A DNA stretch of 64,000 nt from Ichthyophis bannanicus. Lineage: Eukaryota > Chordata > Amphibia > Gymnophiona > Ichthyophiidae. A program made the translations under genes and the position numbers. How positions within the stretch are numbered: the stretch's first letter is position 1; every line of letters starts with the position of its first letter. This document shows positions 1-11,300 of the stretch, in pieces. The DNA is taken from assembly GCA_033557465.1 (NCBI GenBank), contig JAWIIG010000037.1, forward strand, positions 1,116,001 to 1,180,000, in the 5' to 3' direction. The notes under the pieces were generated by a model. That model did not search any database. It was not told where the DNA came from and was given only the letters and a program-made list of their open reading frames with translations.

Positions 1-968
1 TGAGTCCCTACCAAGAGATTCTGCAGACACCAGCGTCCAGCATCACCATTACTTCAGTAGCCTGAACACAGAAGGGTCAGAGGGCAGGAGTTGCCGATAC
101 ACCGAGAATGCTTCAGATTACTGCCTGGCCAAAAGCACTGTCCCTGCGGGACTAACTCTCAAGACAGTAATAAGCTGTGAACGTATGCACTGAAGACCAT
201 GTGGTGGCTTTACAAATTTCTGTCACCGGCACTGAGCATAGGTTGGCCACCGACTTGGCCATAGTCCTCACACAATGAGCAGTGATCCGGTGCTCTAGGG
301 AGAGGCCAGCTCACTCATAAGCGAGGGCAAAACAGTCCACCACCCAAGTGGACAGGGTTCACTTGGTCACAGGTAGCCCCAGCCTGCTGGGGTCATAGGA
401 GACAGAGTTGAGGAGCTTTGCGGTGGGCCTGGATTCTCTGTAGATGGGACAGGGCCCTCTTACAATCCAACGTATGCAGGACCAACTCTGCCTTACCAGC
501 AAGAGATTGTGGGAAGAAGGTGGGGAGGACCACCTCCTGAATGAGGTGGAAAGCCGACACCACCTTCAGGAGGAACTTGGGGTGCATGCGAAGCACAACT
601 CTGTTCGTATAGAACCTGGTATAAAGTGGATCCGCCACCAGGGCCTGCAGCTCGCTCACTCTCCAGGCGGATGTCAAAGCCACAAAGAAGGCCACCTTCC
701 AGGAGAGATCTCTCAGGTGGCAAGTCACCAAGGACCCAAACAGCAGTCTGGTGAGCTGTGAAAGCACCACATTGAGATCCCACTGGTGAAGGTGGGCGGA
801 GGGGGGGCTTTGACAGCAGAAGGCCTCTGAGGAACCTGGAGACCAGGGGCTGGCTGGAGAGGGGCCTCCTCTCCATAGGGTGATGGTTAGCTGCTATGGT
901 GCTGAGATGCACCCTGACCAAATTAGATTTCAACCCAGAGTGGGAGAGATGCAGCAGGTACTGCAGGA
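1..968 (-). pseudogene. DIRS-a tyrosine recombinase (YR), decayed
   Basis: Family role: strand exchange that inserts the circular DIRS DNA. Three overlapping frames on the minus strand carry the conserved block WKVAFFVALTSAWRVSELQAL (read here with frame changes), which holds the first catalytic arginine region. They also carry a segment ending HTLDCKRAL. The C-terminal part near 100-240 matches the catalytic-tyrosine end of other copies but is broken by stops. No single frame spans it. It is joined to gag upstream by a deletion near 969. Nonfunctional. Confidence 0.7.
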
Positions 969-1960
969 TGAGCTTTACCAGCTTCTCCAAATCCTCCCCA
1001 AACAGGACCCTCCCTGAGAAGGGAAGCCTGCTCAACCGTTATGGAGGTGATATCTACTGACCAGTTCCGTAGCCACAAGAACCGCCTAGCGGTCATCACT
1101 GTCACCATTGACTTGGCCAAGGCCCTAAGCAAGTTGTAGAGGAGATCCACCTAAAAAGCAGTCCCAGACTGCCATCTCAGGAAGCGAATTCTCCAGAATC
1201 CTCTGTGACCAAAGTAGGCAGGTCTGCGACACATAGGAGCCACAGATGGCTCCCTGTAAGGCCAGTGCTGAAACCTCAAAGGCCTGCTTAAGCAACGCCT
1301 CCATACGCCGATCTTTCAGGTCCTTCAAGGCCACCCCTCCTTCCACCTGAATGGTAATCTTTCTGGTGACTGCCGCCACCAGTGCATCCACCCGGGGAGG
1401 CGCAAGCGCTCCCTGTCCTCCGGAGGGTTGGGGTAGAGCCCACCCATTCTCCTACCAACTCGCAAGTCAGCAACCGGGACCTTCCACTCAACCACCTTTG
1501 CTTTGAGCACCCGATGGATGAGAAAGGAGCGAGGGGGCTTCTGAATACCCTCGAGGAAAAGATCCTCCGCCTGCTCTGCAGGGTCTGGCAGTGGATCATC
1601 CGCGATTCGCAAAGCTGCCAAAGTCTTGACAAAGAGAGGGGAGCTCATCCCTATGAAATATGAGAATGGAGAAGGAATCCTCCCCTCTCTTCCAACTCCT
1701 CAGTGTCTGGATCCTCCATATAATTAGATGGACCCTCTAGGGCCCGTGAGGACCCGTCAGGACCCTATCAAAGTCCCATTATCAAAGTCCGGGGATCTCT
1801 CCTGGCATGGGCACTTCCCCACTACCAGGACCAACAGTTCCCCACTACCAGGACCAACAGTCCCCCCCCCCCCCCACAAGGAGGTAGACCCCCAATCAGG
1901 GTACCCCTCCTCAAGGCCTTGCTGCATTAAGAAAGACTTGATGCAGCAATAATACAAACT
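969..1960 (-). pseudogene. DIRS-a gag remnant
   Basis: The frame at 1125-1391 carries the gag core AAVTRKITIQVEGGVALKD, followed by LLKQAFEVSALALQGAICG. The same pattern is seen in the gag of DIRS-b and DIRS-e, with similar spacing. The block FGEDLEKLVKL ends at about 969 and runs straight into recombinase sequence. Several frames are needed to read the whole, so it is a pseudogene. The upstream part (1680-1960) is proline-rich, with a long C run at 1861-1875. Confidence 0.7.
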
Positions 1961-1974
1961 CCAGGGGAAAAGGT

Positions 1975-2130
1975 GAAATTAGACTTACCTGCTAATTGTT
2001 CTTCTTTGAGGAACTCCAGCCAGTACCGAACCTCTGGGGTTTAACACCTCCTTCAGCAGCTTGGAGACTGAGCACGTCATCCTTTTGATGACTCTGGTAT
2101 AAATAGCCCAGGGACTGCTTCTCCGCTCCA
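1975..2130 (-). repeat. DIRS-b right inverted terminal repeat
   Basis: The outer edge carries the extension typical of a DIRS right ITR, with a splice-donor-like hexamer on the sense strand (complement of 1983-1988). Its outer ~60 bases recur inverted inside the element at 2435-2480, as expected for an ICR. No left-ITR partner was found. Confidence 0.65.
2098..2105 (+). promoter_or_regulatory. TATA-like box in DIRS-b ITR
   Basis: The octamer TATAAATA lies in the right ITR, reading on the plus strand. Because the two ITRs are inverted copies, the lost left ITR would carry it in the sense direction, where a DIRS promoter is expected. Only the motif is seen; promoter activity is inference. The ITRs of DIRS-e and DIRS-j lack an obvious equivalent. 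Confidence 0.3.
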
Positions 2131-2424
2131 GTAACCTATTGACAAAATAGACTCACCGGAGCAACAAATAAGTAGTAAACATGTGCAACAAAACACTAAA
2201 CTTTAATCTATATTAACTTTTAACACCCCTTCCTCCATTCCATGAAAACGTACCAGGCATTCCACTGCTCAGGTCTGCCCTCACCCCCACTCAGGACACA
2301 GACCCCTCAAGAACCCCCATTCTAAAACCCAACTCCCCTGCCAGGTACCATCTCATGAGGCTGAGCCTTAACCTTAACTTTAGCCCAACCCCGCTTCAGG
2401 CACCAGTCCAAAATTGTCACGAGG

Positions 2425-2535
2425 GAAAGATCTGGGACTGGACTGGAATTCCTCAAGGAACAACAATTATCAGGTAAGTCTAGCTTCACCTTCCTTATCG
2501 TCCCTCCAGTTCAGTCCCAAACCTCTGGGGATGTA
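2425..2535 (-). repeat. DIRS-b internal complementary region
   Basis: The first half (about 2435-2480) is complementary to the outer end of the right ITR. The second half (about 2490-2530) is what the outer end of the left ITR should look like by comparison with DIRS-e and DIRS-j. This two-part layout is the hallmark ICR used in the circle-junction model of DIRS replication. Confidence 0.6.
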
Positions 2536-2550
2536 ACAGAGCAGTAAATA

Positions 2551-3640
2551 TCAATGGGAGGGACCTGCTAGACAAGCCTGAAGCACTGCCGATCCAAAAC
2601 AGGCATGCCTCACCGCCTGAACATCCAGGTGGTAATGCTTGACAAAAGAATTCAAAGACGAACAAGTAGCAGCCCTACAAATCTCAACGGCCGGTACCAA
2701 GCTATGCTCCGCCCATGATGCCGCTTGCGCCCTGGTTGAATGAGCCCTCAGTCCCTCCGGAACGGGCTTAACTTTCAAAATGTACACTGATGCTATAGCT
2801 TCTTTGAGCCCACTGGAAATGGAAGCCTTTATCGCTGCTTCCACTTATCTCGGCCCCCCAAACAACGCAAACAGCCGATCCGACTTGCAGAAATGCGCTG
2901 TCCTGTTCAGATACTTCCTCAGTGTCCGAACATCCAAAAGATACAACCTCCCTCCGGCCGCATCCCCCTCACCCCCATTGAAAACCATCAAAGAAACTGC
3001 TTGATTCACATGAAACATTGATACTACCTTGGGCAAAAAGGAGGGAACCAGCCTCAAGACTTCCTTCTGCTCTGAAAACGACAAACTGCTTCTGACAAGA
3101 CAAAGCCTGCAACTCAGACATACGCCGAGCGGAACAGATGGCCACAAGGAACACCGCCCTGAGAGTAAGATCCTTTAACGAAGCGTTGCCCAAAGGTTTA
3201 AAGGGTTCCCGCAGAAACGCCTCCAAAACCAAATTGAGATCACACGTCGGTACAGTCGCCCTACATGGTGGCCATAAGAAAAGACACCGCTCTTAAGAAT
3301 CTTTTAACATCCAGGTGCGCTCCCAGTCTCTCCTTGTACCTTTCCTGATAACAGGTAAGCGCTGCCAACTGCACCCTCAAGGAGTTGGCCACCAGGTCCT
3401 TCTTGAAACCATCTTGCAGAAAAGCCAGAACCTGCGGCACTGATGGCCTCGATGGCTGAACCTGCCTGCCTGCACTCCATGCCTTGAAAATACACCAGAC
3501 ACAGACATATGCCAGCGAGTTAGACCTGCGCCTGGCCTTCAATAAGGTGGGAATCACTGCTGCTGAGTACCCCTTCGTCCTCAGCCACGCCCTTTCAAGA
3601 GCCAGACCGTAAGCGAGAATCGATCCACCTGTGGCATGTG
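2551..3640 (-). pseudogene. DIRS-b tyrosine recombinase
   Basis: The C-terminal frame (2551-2844) contains AHSTRAQ, the H-x-x-R catalytic pair, and then SFVKHYHLDV with the nucleophilic tyrosine. N-terminal frames (2845-3232) carry AVFLVAICSARRMSELQAL with the first catalytic arginine. The segment 3261-3640 holds the N-terminal helical part. The enzyme is split over at least three frames, so it is dead. The order of motifs and the separation of R and H-x-x-R match the recombinases of DIRS-c, d, e, f and j. Confidence 0.75.
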
Positions 3641-4454
3641 CAGCAGATCCTGTAATAACAGGTCCTCCCGAACCAGCAGTCGCCACGGATGGTCCACCAG
3701 AAGCCAAACCAGATCCACATATCATGGTCTCCCTGGCCAATCTGGCGCGATCAGAACCACCAGACCTCGGTGAACCTCTACTCACTGCACGATGCACCCT
3801 ATCAGGGCCCACGGCGGGGAAACGTACAGGAGCCCTTCCTCGGGCCACCTTTGCATTAGAGCATCGAGGGCCTCCGACATTCTCTCTCGCCTCCTGCTGA
3901 AGAAGCAGCTGGCCTTTGCCAACTCAAATGTTGCCATCAGATCCATAATTGGAGTTCCCCAGCGGCATACTATCAGGGAGAACACCTCCGGATTGAGAAC
4001 CCATTCTCCAGGATCCACTCGAACCCGACTTAGAAAGTCAGCCTCTACATTGTCTACTCCTGTCACATGCGCCGCCAAAAGAGTTAGGTTTTCCTCGGAC
4101 CAAGCTAACAGCCAATCAGCGGCCTCCTCCTCCAAGGGTACACTGCTCGTACCCCCCCTGGCGATTGATGTAGGCCTCTGTGGTCACGTTGTCTGAGAGC
4201 ACCCGAATTGCCTTCCCCTGCAGCCAGGACCAAAAAGCTCGGAGTGCCAAGTTTACCGCCCACATCTCCAGTCTGTTGAAGGACTAATCTTTCTCCAGGT
4301 CACTCCACTGCTCCTGGGCAAAATGCCCTTCGAAATGCGCTCCCTAGCCGGACAGATTGGCGTCCATTGTCAGCAGCATCCACGACGGCAAGTCCAGAGG
4401 TATCCCCTTTTCCAGGCACTCTGGAATCAGCCATCACTGCAGAGCCAGCCGGGT
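3641..4454 (-). pseudogene. DIRS-b Dam-like and RNase H segment
   Basis: The frame at 3782-4135 reads through the end of RNase H (TGVDNVEADFLSRVRVDPGEW, equivalent to the last catalytic-Asp region). It continues into PIMDLMATFELAKASCFFSR and DALMQRWPEEGLLYVSPPW, the block that follows RNase H in DIRS elements and is usually assigned to a Dam-type methylase domain. The N-terminal RNase H part is displaced to about 9214-9320 by the CR1-a insertion. Confidence 0.65.
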
Positions 4455-4465
4455 CTTGAAGGACT

Positions 4466-5162
4466 AGAAAGGGGGAGTGTTACTTCTGGAGAGAAATCTG
4501 CAACTGTGAGTATATACTTCTGGTAATTTTCTAAAAAGAATTCTTTGTATTACAGCTACTTAATCTGTGAACCCACTGTTTTTTGTTGGATCAGTTAGGG
4601 CCTAGTAGCAGCAATTAAAGTTTGAATTTAAAACACAGAGGAGAACTTTCTGGTTACATTTCATACCCAGCAGAGAGTTTGTAGTTTAAATTTAATAGTC
4701 ACTCAGGGCCCAGAATCAGAAAAGTACTTTTAGTTTTAAAACACAGAAGAGAGCTTTCTGGTTAAATTTAAAACCCAGCAGAGAGCTTGCAGTTCAAATT
4801 TCATAAGAAGTTAGAGCCTAGCAGCAGCTAAGAGCTATAATTTAAATCAAATCAGAATTTAGCTTACATCAGCAGCACAAGACGGGGTACTGTGTAGCAG
4901 CCCTCTTTTAATAAGTGTTATTTCCCTCCCTCCCCTGGGATAATGGTAGCTTTATAGGTACTTACACATCTTAAAAGACAGGAGGTGCTTTCAGGTGAAG
5001 CTCATTACCCAAATCAGTCATACACTAAGGACCTGAGATTAATTAAGCTTCAGGTGAACAAGGTATATTAAACGTATTAGGTACAGTTTTATTGGTATAA
5101 ATACCTATAGCAACCCCTAGTAAGTAAGAACTTAAAGATCTAGACACAAACTTAAAACTAAG
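4466..5162 (+). promoter_or_regulatory. CR1-a 5' UTR with internal repeats
   Basis: AT-rich leader before ORF1. A unit of roughly 120 bases, beginning at an AAAACACAGA-type sequence and containing CTTTCTGGTTA and CCCAGCAGAGAG, occurs twice (about 4629-4735 and 4737-4805), with weaker traces near 4806-4840. Tandem units in a LINE 5' UTR often form the internal promoter. That role here is inference. The shorter copy CR1-c lacks this region. Confidence 0.55.
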
Positions 5163-6085
5163 ATGGAGACAGCAGTCCAGCAGCAGGATGGCGGCTTTCC
5201 AGTCTTTTGCACTGAGTGTCACATGTATGATTTTCTCCCAGTTGGTGAGAGGTCTTACGTGTGCACTAGGTGCAAGGAGCTCTTTGCTCTCAGGGAACAA
5301 GTCCGTTCTCTAGAGGCTAAAGGAGCAGACTTGGAAAACATAAGACAGACAGAGAGGTACATAGACGAGACCTACAGGGATATAGTCCTGAAGTCCCACC
5401 TCCAGTCTGGCAGCACCCCTGTTGCCATGGAGGAGAGAGAGGTCACGTGACAGGAGAGCATCACCCTGGTGTGGCAGGAAGTGATCCTGTAACTAGGACC
5501 TGTCCTCCAGGTGATGTAAAACCCTCTCGCACAGAGGACGTTTCTCCAGGGCCATGTGCCCATGAGGGAAGGGTTAGGACAGCCGTTATAGTTGGCGATT
5601 CGATCATTAGGCATGTAGATAGCTGGGTGGCTGGTGGACGTGAGGATCGCCTGGTAACATGCCTGCCTGGTGCGAAGGTAGCGGACCTCACGCGCTACCT
5701 AGATAAGGTCTTAGATAGTGCTGGGGAGGAGTCTGCTGTCTTGGTACATGTCGGTACCAATGACATAGGAAAATGTGGAAGGGAGGTTCTGGAGGCAAAA
5801 TGTAGGCTTTTAGGTAGGAAGTTGAAATCCAGAACTTCCATGGTAGCATTCTCCGAAATGCTTCCTGTTCCACGCGCAGGACCCATAAGGCAGGCAGAGT
5901 TCCGGAGTCTCAATGCGTGGATGAGACAATGGTGCAGAGATGAGGGTTTTGGATTTGTTAGGAACTGGGGAACATTCTGGGGAAAGGAGGGGCTCTTCCG
6001 AAGGGATGGGCTTCACCTTAACCGGCATGGAACCAGGCTGCTGGCATTAACCTTTAAAAAGGAGATAGAGCAGCTTTTAAACTAG
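5163..6085 (+). pseudogene. CR1-a ORF1, zinc-binding plus esterase protein
   Basis: CR1 ORF1 proteins bind nucleic acid and carry a C-terminal SGNH-type esterase. The first 95 residues (5163-5450) contain paired cysteines (CTEC and, 19 residues on, CTRC), a zinc-finger pattern. The esterase follows from 5447: GDSIIRH (serine block I), HVGTND (block III) and DGLHLN (the His block). The two parts lie in different frames because of two extra bases (GA) in a GA run near 5432-5441; CR1-c lacks this insertion. Otherwise intact. Confidence 0.85.
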
Positions 6086-6120
6086 ATATTAGGGGAAAGC
6101 CGACAGTCGCCCAAGAGCGG

Positions 6121-9048
6121 ATGGTTCGGAAGAATGTATCCTTGAAGGATACTACCAAAAGCAGAGAGGTTCCACAAAAGAGTAAAGTAGCCCAAATGCC
6201 CTCAAGAATGGAGCAGACAGAGCTTAAAGATCCCAATTTACCCATGTCTAACAATAGCCAAATTAACATGAATAAAATACATTCTCTAAAATGCTTGTAT
6301 GCAAATGCTAGAAGTCTAAAGAATAAGATGGGAGAGTTAGAATATATAGCACTAAATGAAAGGTTAGATATGATTGGAATATCAGAGACATGGTGGAAGG
6401 AGGACAACCAGTGGGACACTATGATACCTGGGTACAAACTTTATCGTAATGATAGAGCTCATCAAATTGGTGGAGGAGTTGCGCTCTATGTTAGAGAGGG
6501 CATTGACTCAGAAAGGATTAAAGTTTTGCAGGAAACAAAATCTGCTGTAGAATCTATATGGATTGAAATTCCATATAAAAGGGGGAAGGCAATGGCAGTG
6601 GGGGTGTACTATCGAGCACCTGGCCAGAATGACCAAATGGATGATGAAATGCTCAAAGAAATCAAGGAAGCTAACAAAAGTTACAGCGCAGTAATAAGAA
6701 TGGGTGATTTCAATTACCCCGGTATCGACTGGGTCAGTGTCACGTCAGGACATGCTAGGGAGATAAAGTTCCTAGATGAAATAAATGACTGCTTCTTGGA
6801 GCAGCTCGTTCATGAACCGACCAGAGGGGAAGCCATATTAGACCTAGTCCTTAATGGAACACCAGATCTAGTGCAAGAGATAAGGGTGTTGGGGCCACTT
6901 GGCAATAGTGATCATAGCATGATCGCCTTTGATTTAATTAGTGGAGGAGGGATAGTAAGGCAATCCACAGTACTACCTTTTAACTTTCGAAAGGGAGACT
7001 ATGATAAAATGAGGAAAACAGTTAAGAAAAAACTAAAAGGAGCAGTTGCAAAGGTTAAAGACGTACATCAAGCTTGGGTGTTGTTGAAAAATACTATCTT
7101 GGAAGCCCAGACCAGCTGTATTCCACGCTTTAAGAAAAGTGGAAGGAAGTCCAAAAAACTGCCAGCATGGTTTAAAGGTGAGGTCAGAGAGGCTGTTGCC
7201 AAAAAAGCATCTTTCAGGAAATCGAAAAAAGAGCCAAACGACGAAACCTGGAAACAGCACAAGCACTGGCATATCAAATGCAAGGCATTGATAAGGCAGG
7301 CAAAGAGAGAATTTGAGAAGAAGCTTGCTGCGGAAGCAAAAACGCGAAATAAAGACCTTTTAAAGTACATTCATAGCAAAAAACCTGTGAGAGAGTCAGT
7401 TGGTCCATTAGATGATAAAGGGGTTAAAGGAGCACTAAGAGGCAACAAGGCGATAGCGGAGAGACTGAATGAATTCTTTGCTTCGGTCTTTACTGAGGAA
7501 GATGTAGGGATGTTACCCATGACTGAAGTGGTATTTAAAGGTGCGGAAGAATTGAAGGAAATATCGATACATCGGGAAGATGTCTTACAACTATTAGATA
7601 AACTGAAGAGTAGCAAATCACCTGGGCCGGATGGTATACATCCAAGGGTGTTGAAAGAACTGAAATATGAGATTGCAGACCTGCTATCAGTAATCTGTGA
7701 ACTATCATTAAAATCATCTCTAATACCTGAAGATTGGAGGATCGCCAATGTAACACCAATTTTTAAAAAGGGTTCCAGGGGTTATCCGGGAAACTACAGA
7801 CCGGTGAGCTTGACGTCAGTACCAGGAAAAATGGTAGAAACCATCATAAAGAATAAAATTACTCAGCATGTAGATAGTCACAACCTAATGGGAGACAGCC
7901 AACATGGCTTTAGACAAGGAAGATCTTGTCTTACTAATCTGTTATGTTTTTTTGAAGGAGTGAATAAACAGGTGGACAAAGGTGAGTCGGTTGATATTGT
8001 GTATCTAGACTTTCAGAAAGCCTTTGACAAGGTCCATCATCAGAGGCTTTCGGCAAAACTAAAGAGTCATGGGATAGGAGGCAGTGTACTATTGTGGATC
8101 AGGAACTGGTTAAAAGATAGAAAGCAGAGGGTAGGGCTAAATGGCCAATTTTCGCAATGGAGAAAGGTGAATAGTGGTGTACCCCAGGGATCTGTGCTGG
8201 GTCCGCTGCTTTTTGACATATTCATAAATGACCTGGAAAGTGGGATAACGAGTGAGGTTATCAAATCTGCAGATGACACAAAACTATTTAAAGTTGTTAA
8301 AACCCAAGAGGATTGTGAAAAATTGCAAGAGGATCTTGATAAATTGGAAGACTGGGCATCAAAATGGCAGATGAAATTTAATGTGGACAAGTGCAAGGTT
8401 ATGCACGATGCAAGGTTCCACATTAGGAACCACCACCCAGGAAAAAGATTTAGGCGTCATTGTGGATACCATGTTAAAACCCTCGGCCCAGTGTGCAGCG
8501 GCGGCCAAGAGAACAAATAGAATGCTAGGTATGATAAGGAAAGGAATGGAAAATAAAACAAAAGATATTATAATGCCTCTATATCGTTCCTTGGTGAGAC
8601 CGCACCTTGAATATTGTGTGCAATTTTGGTCGCCGTATCTTAAAAAGGATATAGCGATTTTAGAAAAGGTTCAGAGAAGAGCCACCAAAATGTTAAAGGG
8701 GATGGAAGGATACTCCTATGAAGAAAGGCTAAAAAGGTTAGAGCTCTTTAACCTGGAAAAGAGACGGCTGAGGGGAGATATGATAGAAGTCTATAAATTA
8801 ATGAACGGAGTGGAACGGGTAAACGTAGATCGATTGTTTACCTTATCAGAATATAGAAAGACTAGGGGACATGCAATGAAGCTACAGGGTAAACTATTTA
8901 AGACTAATAAAATAAAATATTTTTTCACTCAACGTGTAATCAAACTCTGGAATTTGTTACCGGAGGATGTAGTAAAGGCTGTCAGTGTAGCTGGGTTTAA
9001 AAAGGTTTGGACAAGTTCCTGGAGGTAAGGTCCATAAACCATTATTAA
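6121..9048 (+). pseudogene. CR1-a ORF2, endonuclease and reverse transcriptase
   Basis: The first frame (6121-8520, 799 codons) carries an apurinic-type endonuclease: YANARS, ISETWW, MGDFNYPGIDW and the terminal SDH. The RT follows with [30 protein letters not shown] and ADDTKLF. The residue before the catalytic ADD is serine; CR1-c has phenylalanine. A 32-base deletion at 8406, relative to CR1-c and flanked by CAC, shifts the frame. The C-terminal domain continues in another frame (8381-9028), ending in the WNLLPEDVV block. One A is also missing from a run near 9000. Confidence 0.88.
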
Positions 9049-9213
9049 GAAGTGACCGAAGATATCAATGCTTGACCCAGTACAAACATTGTGGAACTTG
9101 TGTCTCTTGGGGATACTGCTAGGTACATATGACCTAGATTGGCCACTGTTGGAAACAGAATACTGGGCTTGATGGACCCTGGTCTGACCCAGTATGGCAT
9201 ATCTTATGTTCTT
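9049..9213 (+). other. CR1-a 3' UTR and tail
   Basis: Short noncoding tail with the conserved CTGACCCAGTATGGCAT block followed by TTATGTTC repeats, as at 51648-51828. In the CR1 clade the RT recognises the 3' end and short terminal repeats replace poly(A). Confidence 0.8.
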
Positions 9214-10300
9214 ATGTCTCCGGCAGGCAGGGAAGCCTCTGCGACAGAGTCCGTCTGGTGCGACCATCTCCGGAGCAGGGCCCTCTGCAACGGCCTCGTA
9301 TGGGCCCTCGCTCATGGCACTAGCTCAAGTATAGCCACCATGGTCCCCAGAAGCTGCAGATAATGCCACACTGTATGGTACGTCTTGTCCAGGAACCTGC
9401 GCGTGAGTCTTCGTAGCACTTGCGCCCACAGTCTTGGAAGAAAGACCTTCCCCGAGCACATATCAAACAGAGCACCCAGGTACTCCAGGCTTTGCAAAAG
9501 GGGTCAGCCTGCTTTGGCCATATTGACCACCCAGCCCAGACTCTGAAGGAACTGTACCACCTGGGCAGTGGCTGACTCACTTTTGCTCTCCGACTTTGCT
9601 CGAATCAACCAGTCATCTACGTAGGGATGAACTAGCACTCCTTCCTTGTGCAACGCTGCCGACACCACCGCCACCACCATCGCCTTGGTGAAGGTTCGTG
9701 GAGCCTTAGCCAACCCAAACTGTAACGCCCGGAACTAAAAATGCCCCCCAGGTACTGCATACCTGAGAAACTGCTGATGTTCCAGCTGAATCGTAATGTG
9801 TAGGCAAGCCTCCGACAGGTCTAGGGAAGTAAGGAACTCTTCCTTTCTGACCGCCACTATGACCGACCTCAGAGTTTTCATGTGAAAATGCGATACCCAG
9901 AGACAGCAATTTACTTGCTTGAGATCTAAGATTGTGCAAAAAGACCCTTCTTTCTTTGGCACCACAAAATATATGGAGTACCGACCGCAGCCACACTGGT
10001 CTGGCAGCACCGGCACCACTGCTTTGACGCACAGTAGCCTCTAACGTCTCCTGCTCCGCCTCCAACTTGGACTGCGCTTTGCAGGGAGATCGAACGAAGA
10101 AACTGACCACGGGGCATTGGAATACCAGGGCATACCCTTCTTGAATGGCCTCCAACACCCACTGATCTGATGTGATTTGGACCCAGGCAGGGTAAAGCTC
10201 CCGTAGCCACCCTCCTACGGGTTCCATCCCTACCTGGGCCCCCCCTTGCTTCACTGTGATTTTCTGAGGCCCAAGGAAGAGGAAGCAGCAAATCCTCTGC
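9214..10300 (-). pseudogene. DIRS-b RT and RNase H N-terminus
   Basis: Reading the minus strand downward from 10250, the frame includes YAIYFVV-like RT fingers near 9990-9950 and TSLDLSEACLHI (first catalytic Asp of the palm) at about 9810. In the next frame (9504-9713), PYVDDWLIRAKSES carries the two palm aspartates. The sequence ends at the CR1-a junction inside RNase H. Three frames are needed. The arrangement matches DIRS-e 28690-29500. Confidence 0.7.
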
Positions 10301-10341
10301 CTTCCCCTCTGATACTGACCGAAACGAGGAGACTGGAAACA

Positions 10342-11300
10342 TCAAAAATCCCTTTGTTTACCCTTGGGCACCGCAGTGGGACGACCCTGCTTCTGCTTAT
10401 CCTCAGGCAGGCACCCAACCTTGGAGTCTCCCAGGTCCTTCACCAACTTGTCCAGGTCCTCTCCGAAGAGAGGTTTACCCTTGAATGGAAGCCTACTTAG
10501 CCGGGCCTTTGAGGAACTTTCTGCCGCCCAGTTACGCAGCCAGAAATATCGCCACGCCGCTATTACCAAAGCCATATTCTTTGATAGACCCCGAATAAGG
10601 TCGTAATGAATATCTGCCAGATACACGGCCCTAGACTCTTAGCCGGGCCACATCCCCTGCTGGCTCTCTAACCTGTCCTCCCTGAATCTGCTGTGACCAA
10701 CGAAGACAGGCTCTAGAGCCCACGCTCCACAAATGGAGGCTTGCAATGATAGGGTATTGACGTCAAAAACCTGCTTCAACAAAGTGTCCAACTTCCTATC
10801 TTGGATATCCTTGATAGTGGCACTACCTTCCACCGGAATCGTAGTCTTCTTGGTAACCGCCAACACTGCTGCATCTACCTTTGGAGACAGAAAAAGGTAA
10901 ACCCCAGTCTCTGACACTGCCCCCGTCAAGTACCACACACCAAACACTGAGGTCTAGATGGCATCCCGCCCAGCAAGCTAGGAACCTCCAGAAAGACTCA
11001 ACCGCCCTGACAGAGACTGTCCTGCAATTGAAACTGACAAGTCTCCCAGCATGAGCTCATCTCAACCAGTCTTTTTTTTTACACCCCCCCCCCCAACACT
11101 GCCTATGCACTATGTGAAGCCCCCCCCCTACCAAGGACTCCAAACACACCTCGGGGAGCAAGGGTGCACTCAGGAGGCAGCCTCTATGGAGCAAGCCTTG
11201 GAGGAGGGATTAGAGGTTCAGAAGGGGGTCTCGCTAGGCCTTCCAGAGCCTATATCCCCTTCCTTGCCATCCCAGGAACTGCTCATCCACCTGCTGGAGA
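10342..11300 (-). pseudogene. DIRS-b gag
   Basis: Frame 10639-10947 contains AAVLAVTKKTTIPVEGSATI, then DTLLKQVFDV and SLQASICGAW. Frame 10342-10626 contains LPFKGKPLFGEDLDKLVKDL near the gag C-terminal part. These are the same blocks as in DIRS-a and DIRS-e. The N-terminal part (10950-11300) is decayed, with C-runs at 11082-11095 and 11120-11129. No zinc-knuckle segment is visible. Confidence 0.65.

Larger units (their letters stand above)
1..1970 (-). mobile_element. DIRS-a, internally deleted DIRS retrotransposon
   Basis: The minus strand reads gag (about 1960-969) and then directly a tyrosine recombinase (968-1). The RT, RNase H and methylase segment of several kb found in sister copies is absent. 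The window edge cuts the right end, so the right ITR and ICR are not seen. A short duplicated stretch lies in the gag 5' part at 1816-1862. The recombinase resembles that of DIRS-f, so the two are probably one family. Confidence 0.75.
4455..9213 (+). mobile_element. CR1-a, near full-length CR1 LINE
   Basis: The element has a repeat-bearing 5' UTR, an ORF1 with esterase domain, an ORF2 with endonuclease and RT, and a 3' UTR ending in tandem TTATGTTC-type octamers, the classic CR1 tail without poly(A). It sits inside the RNase H gene of DIRS-b. No target duplication is evident. It is highly similar to CR1-c (47986-51828). Three frame lesions make it non-autonomous. Confidence 0.9.
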
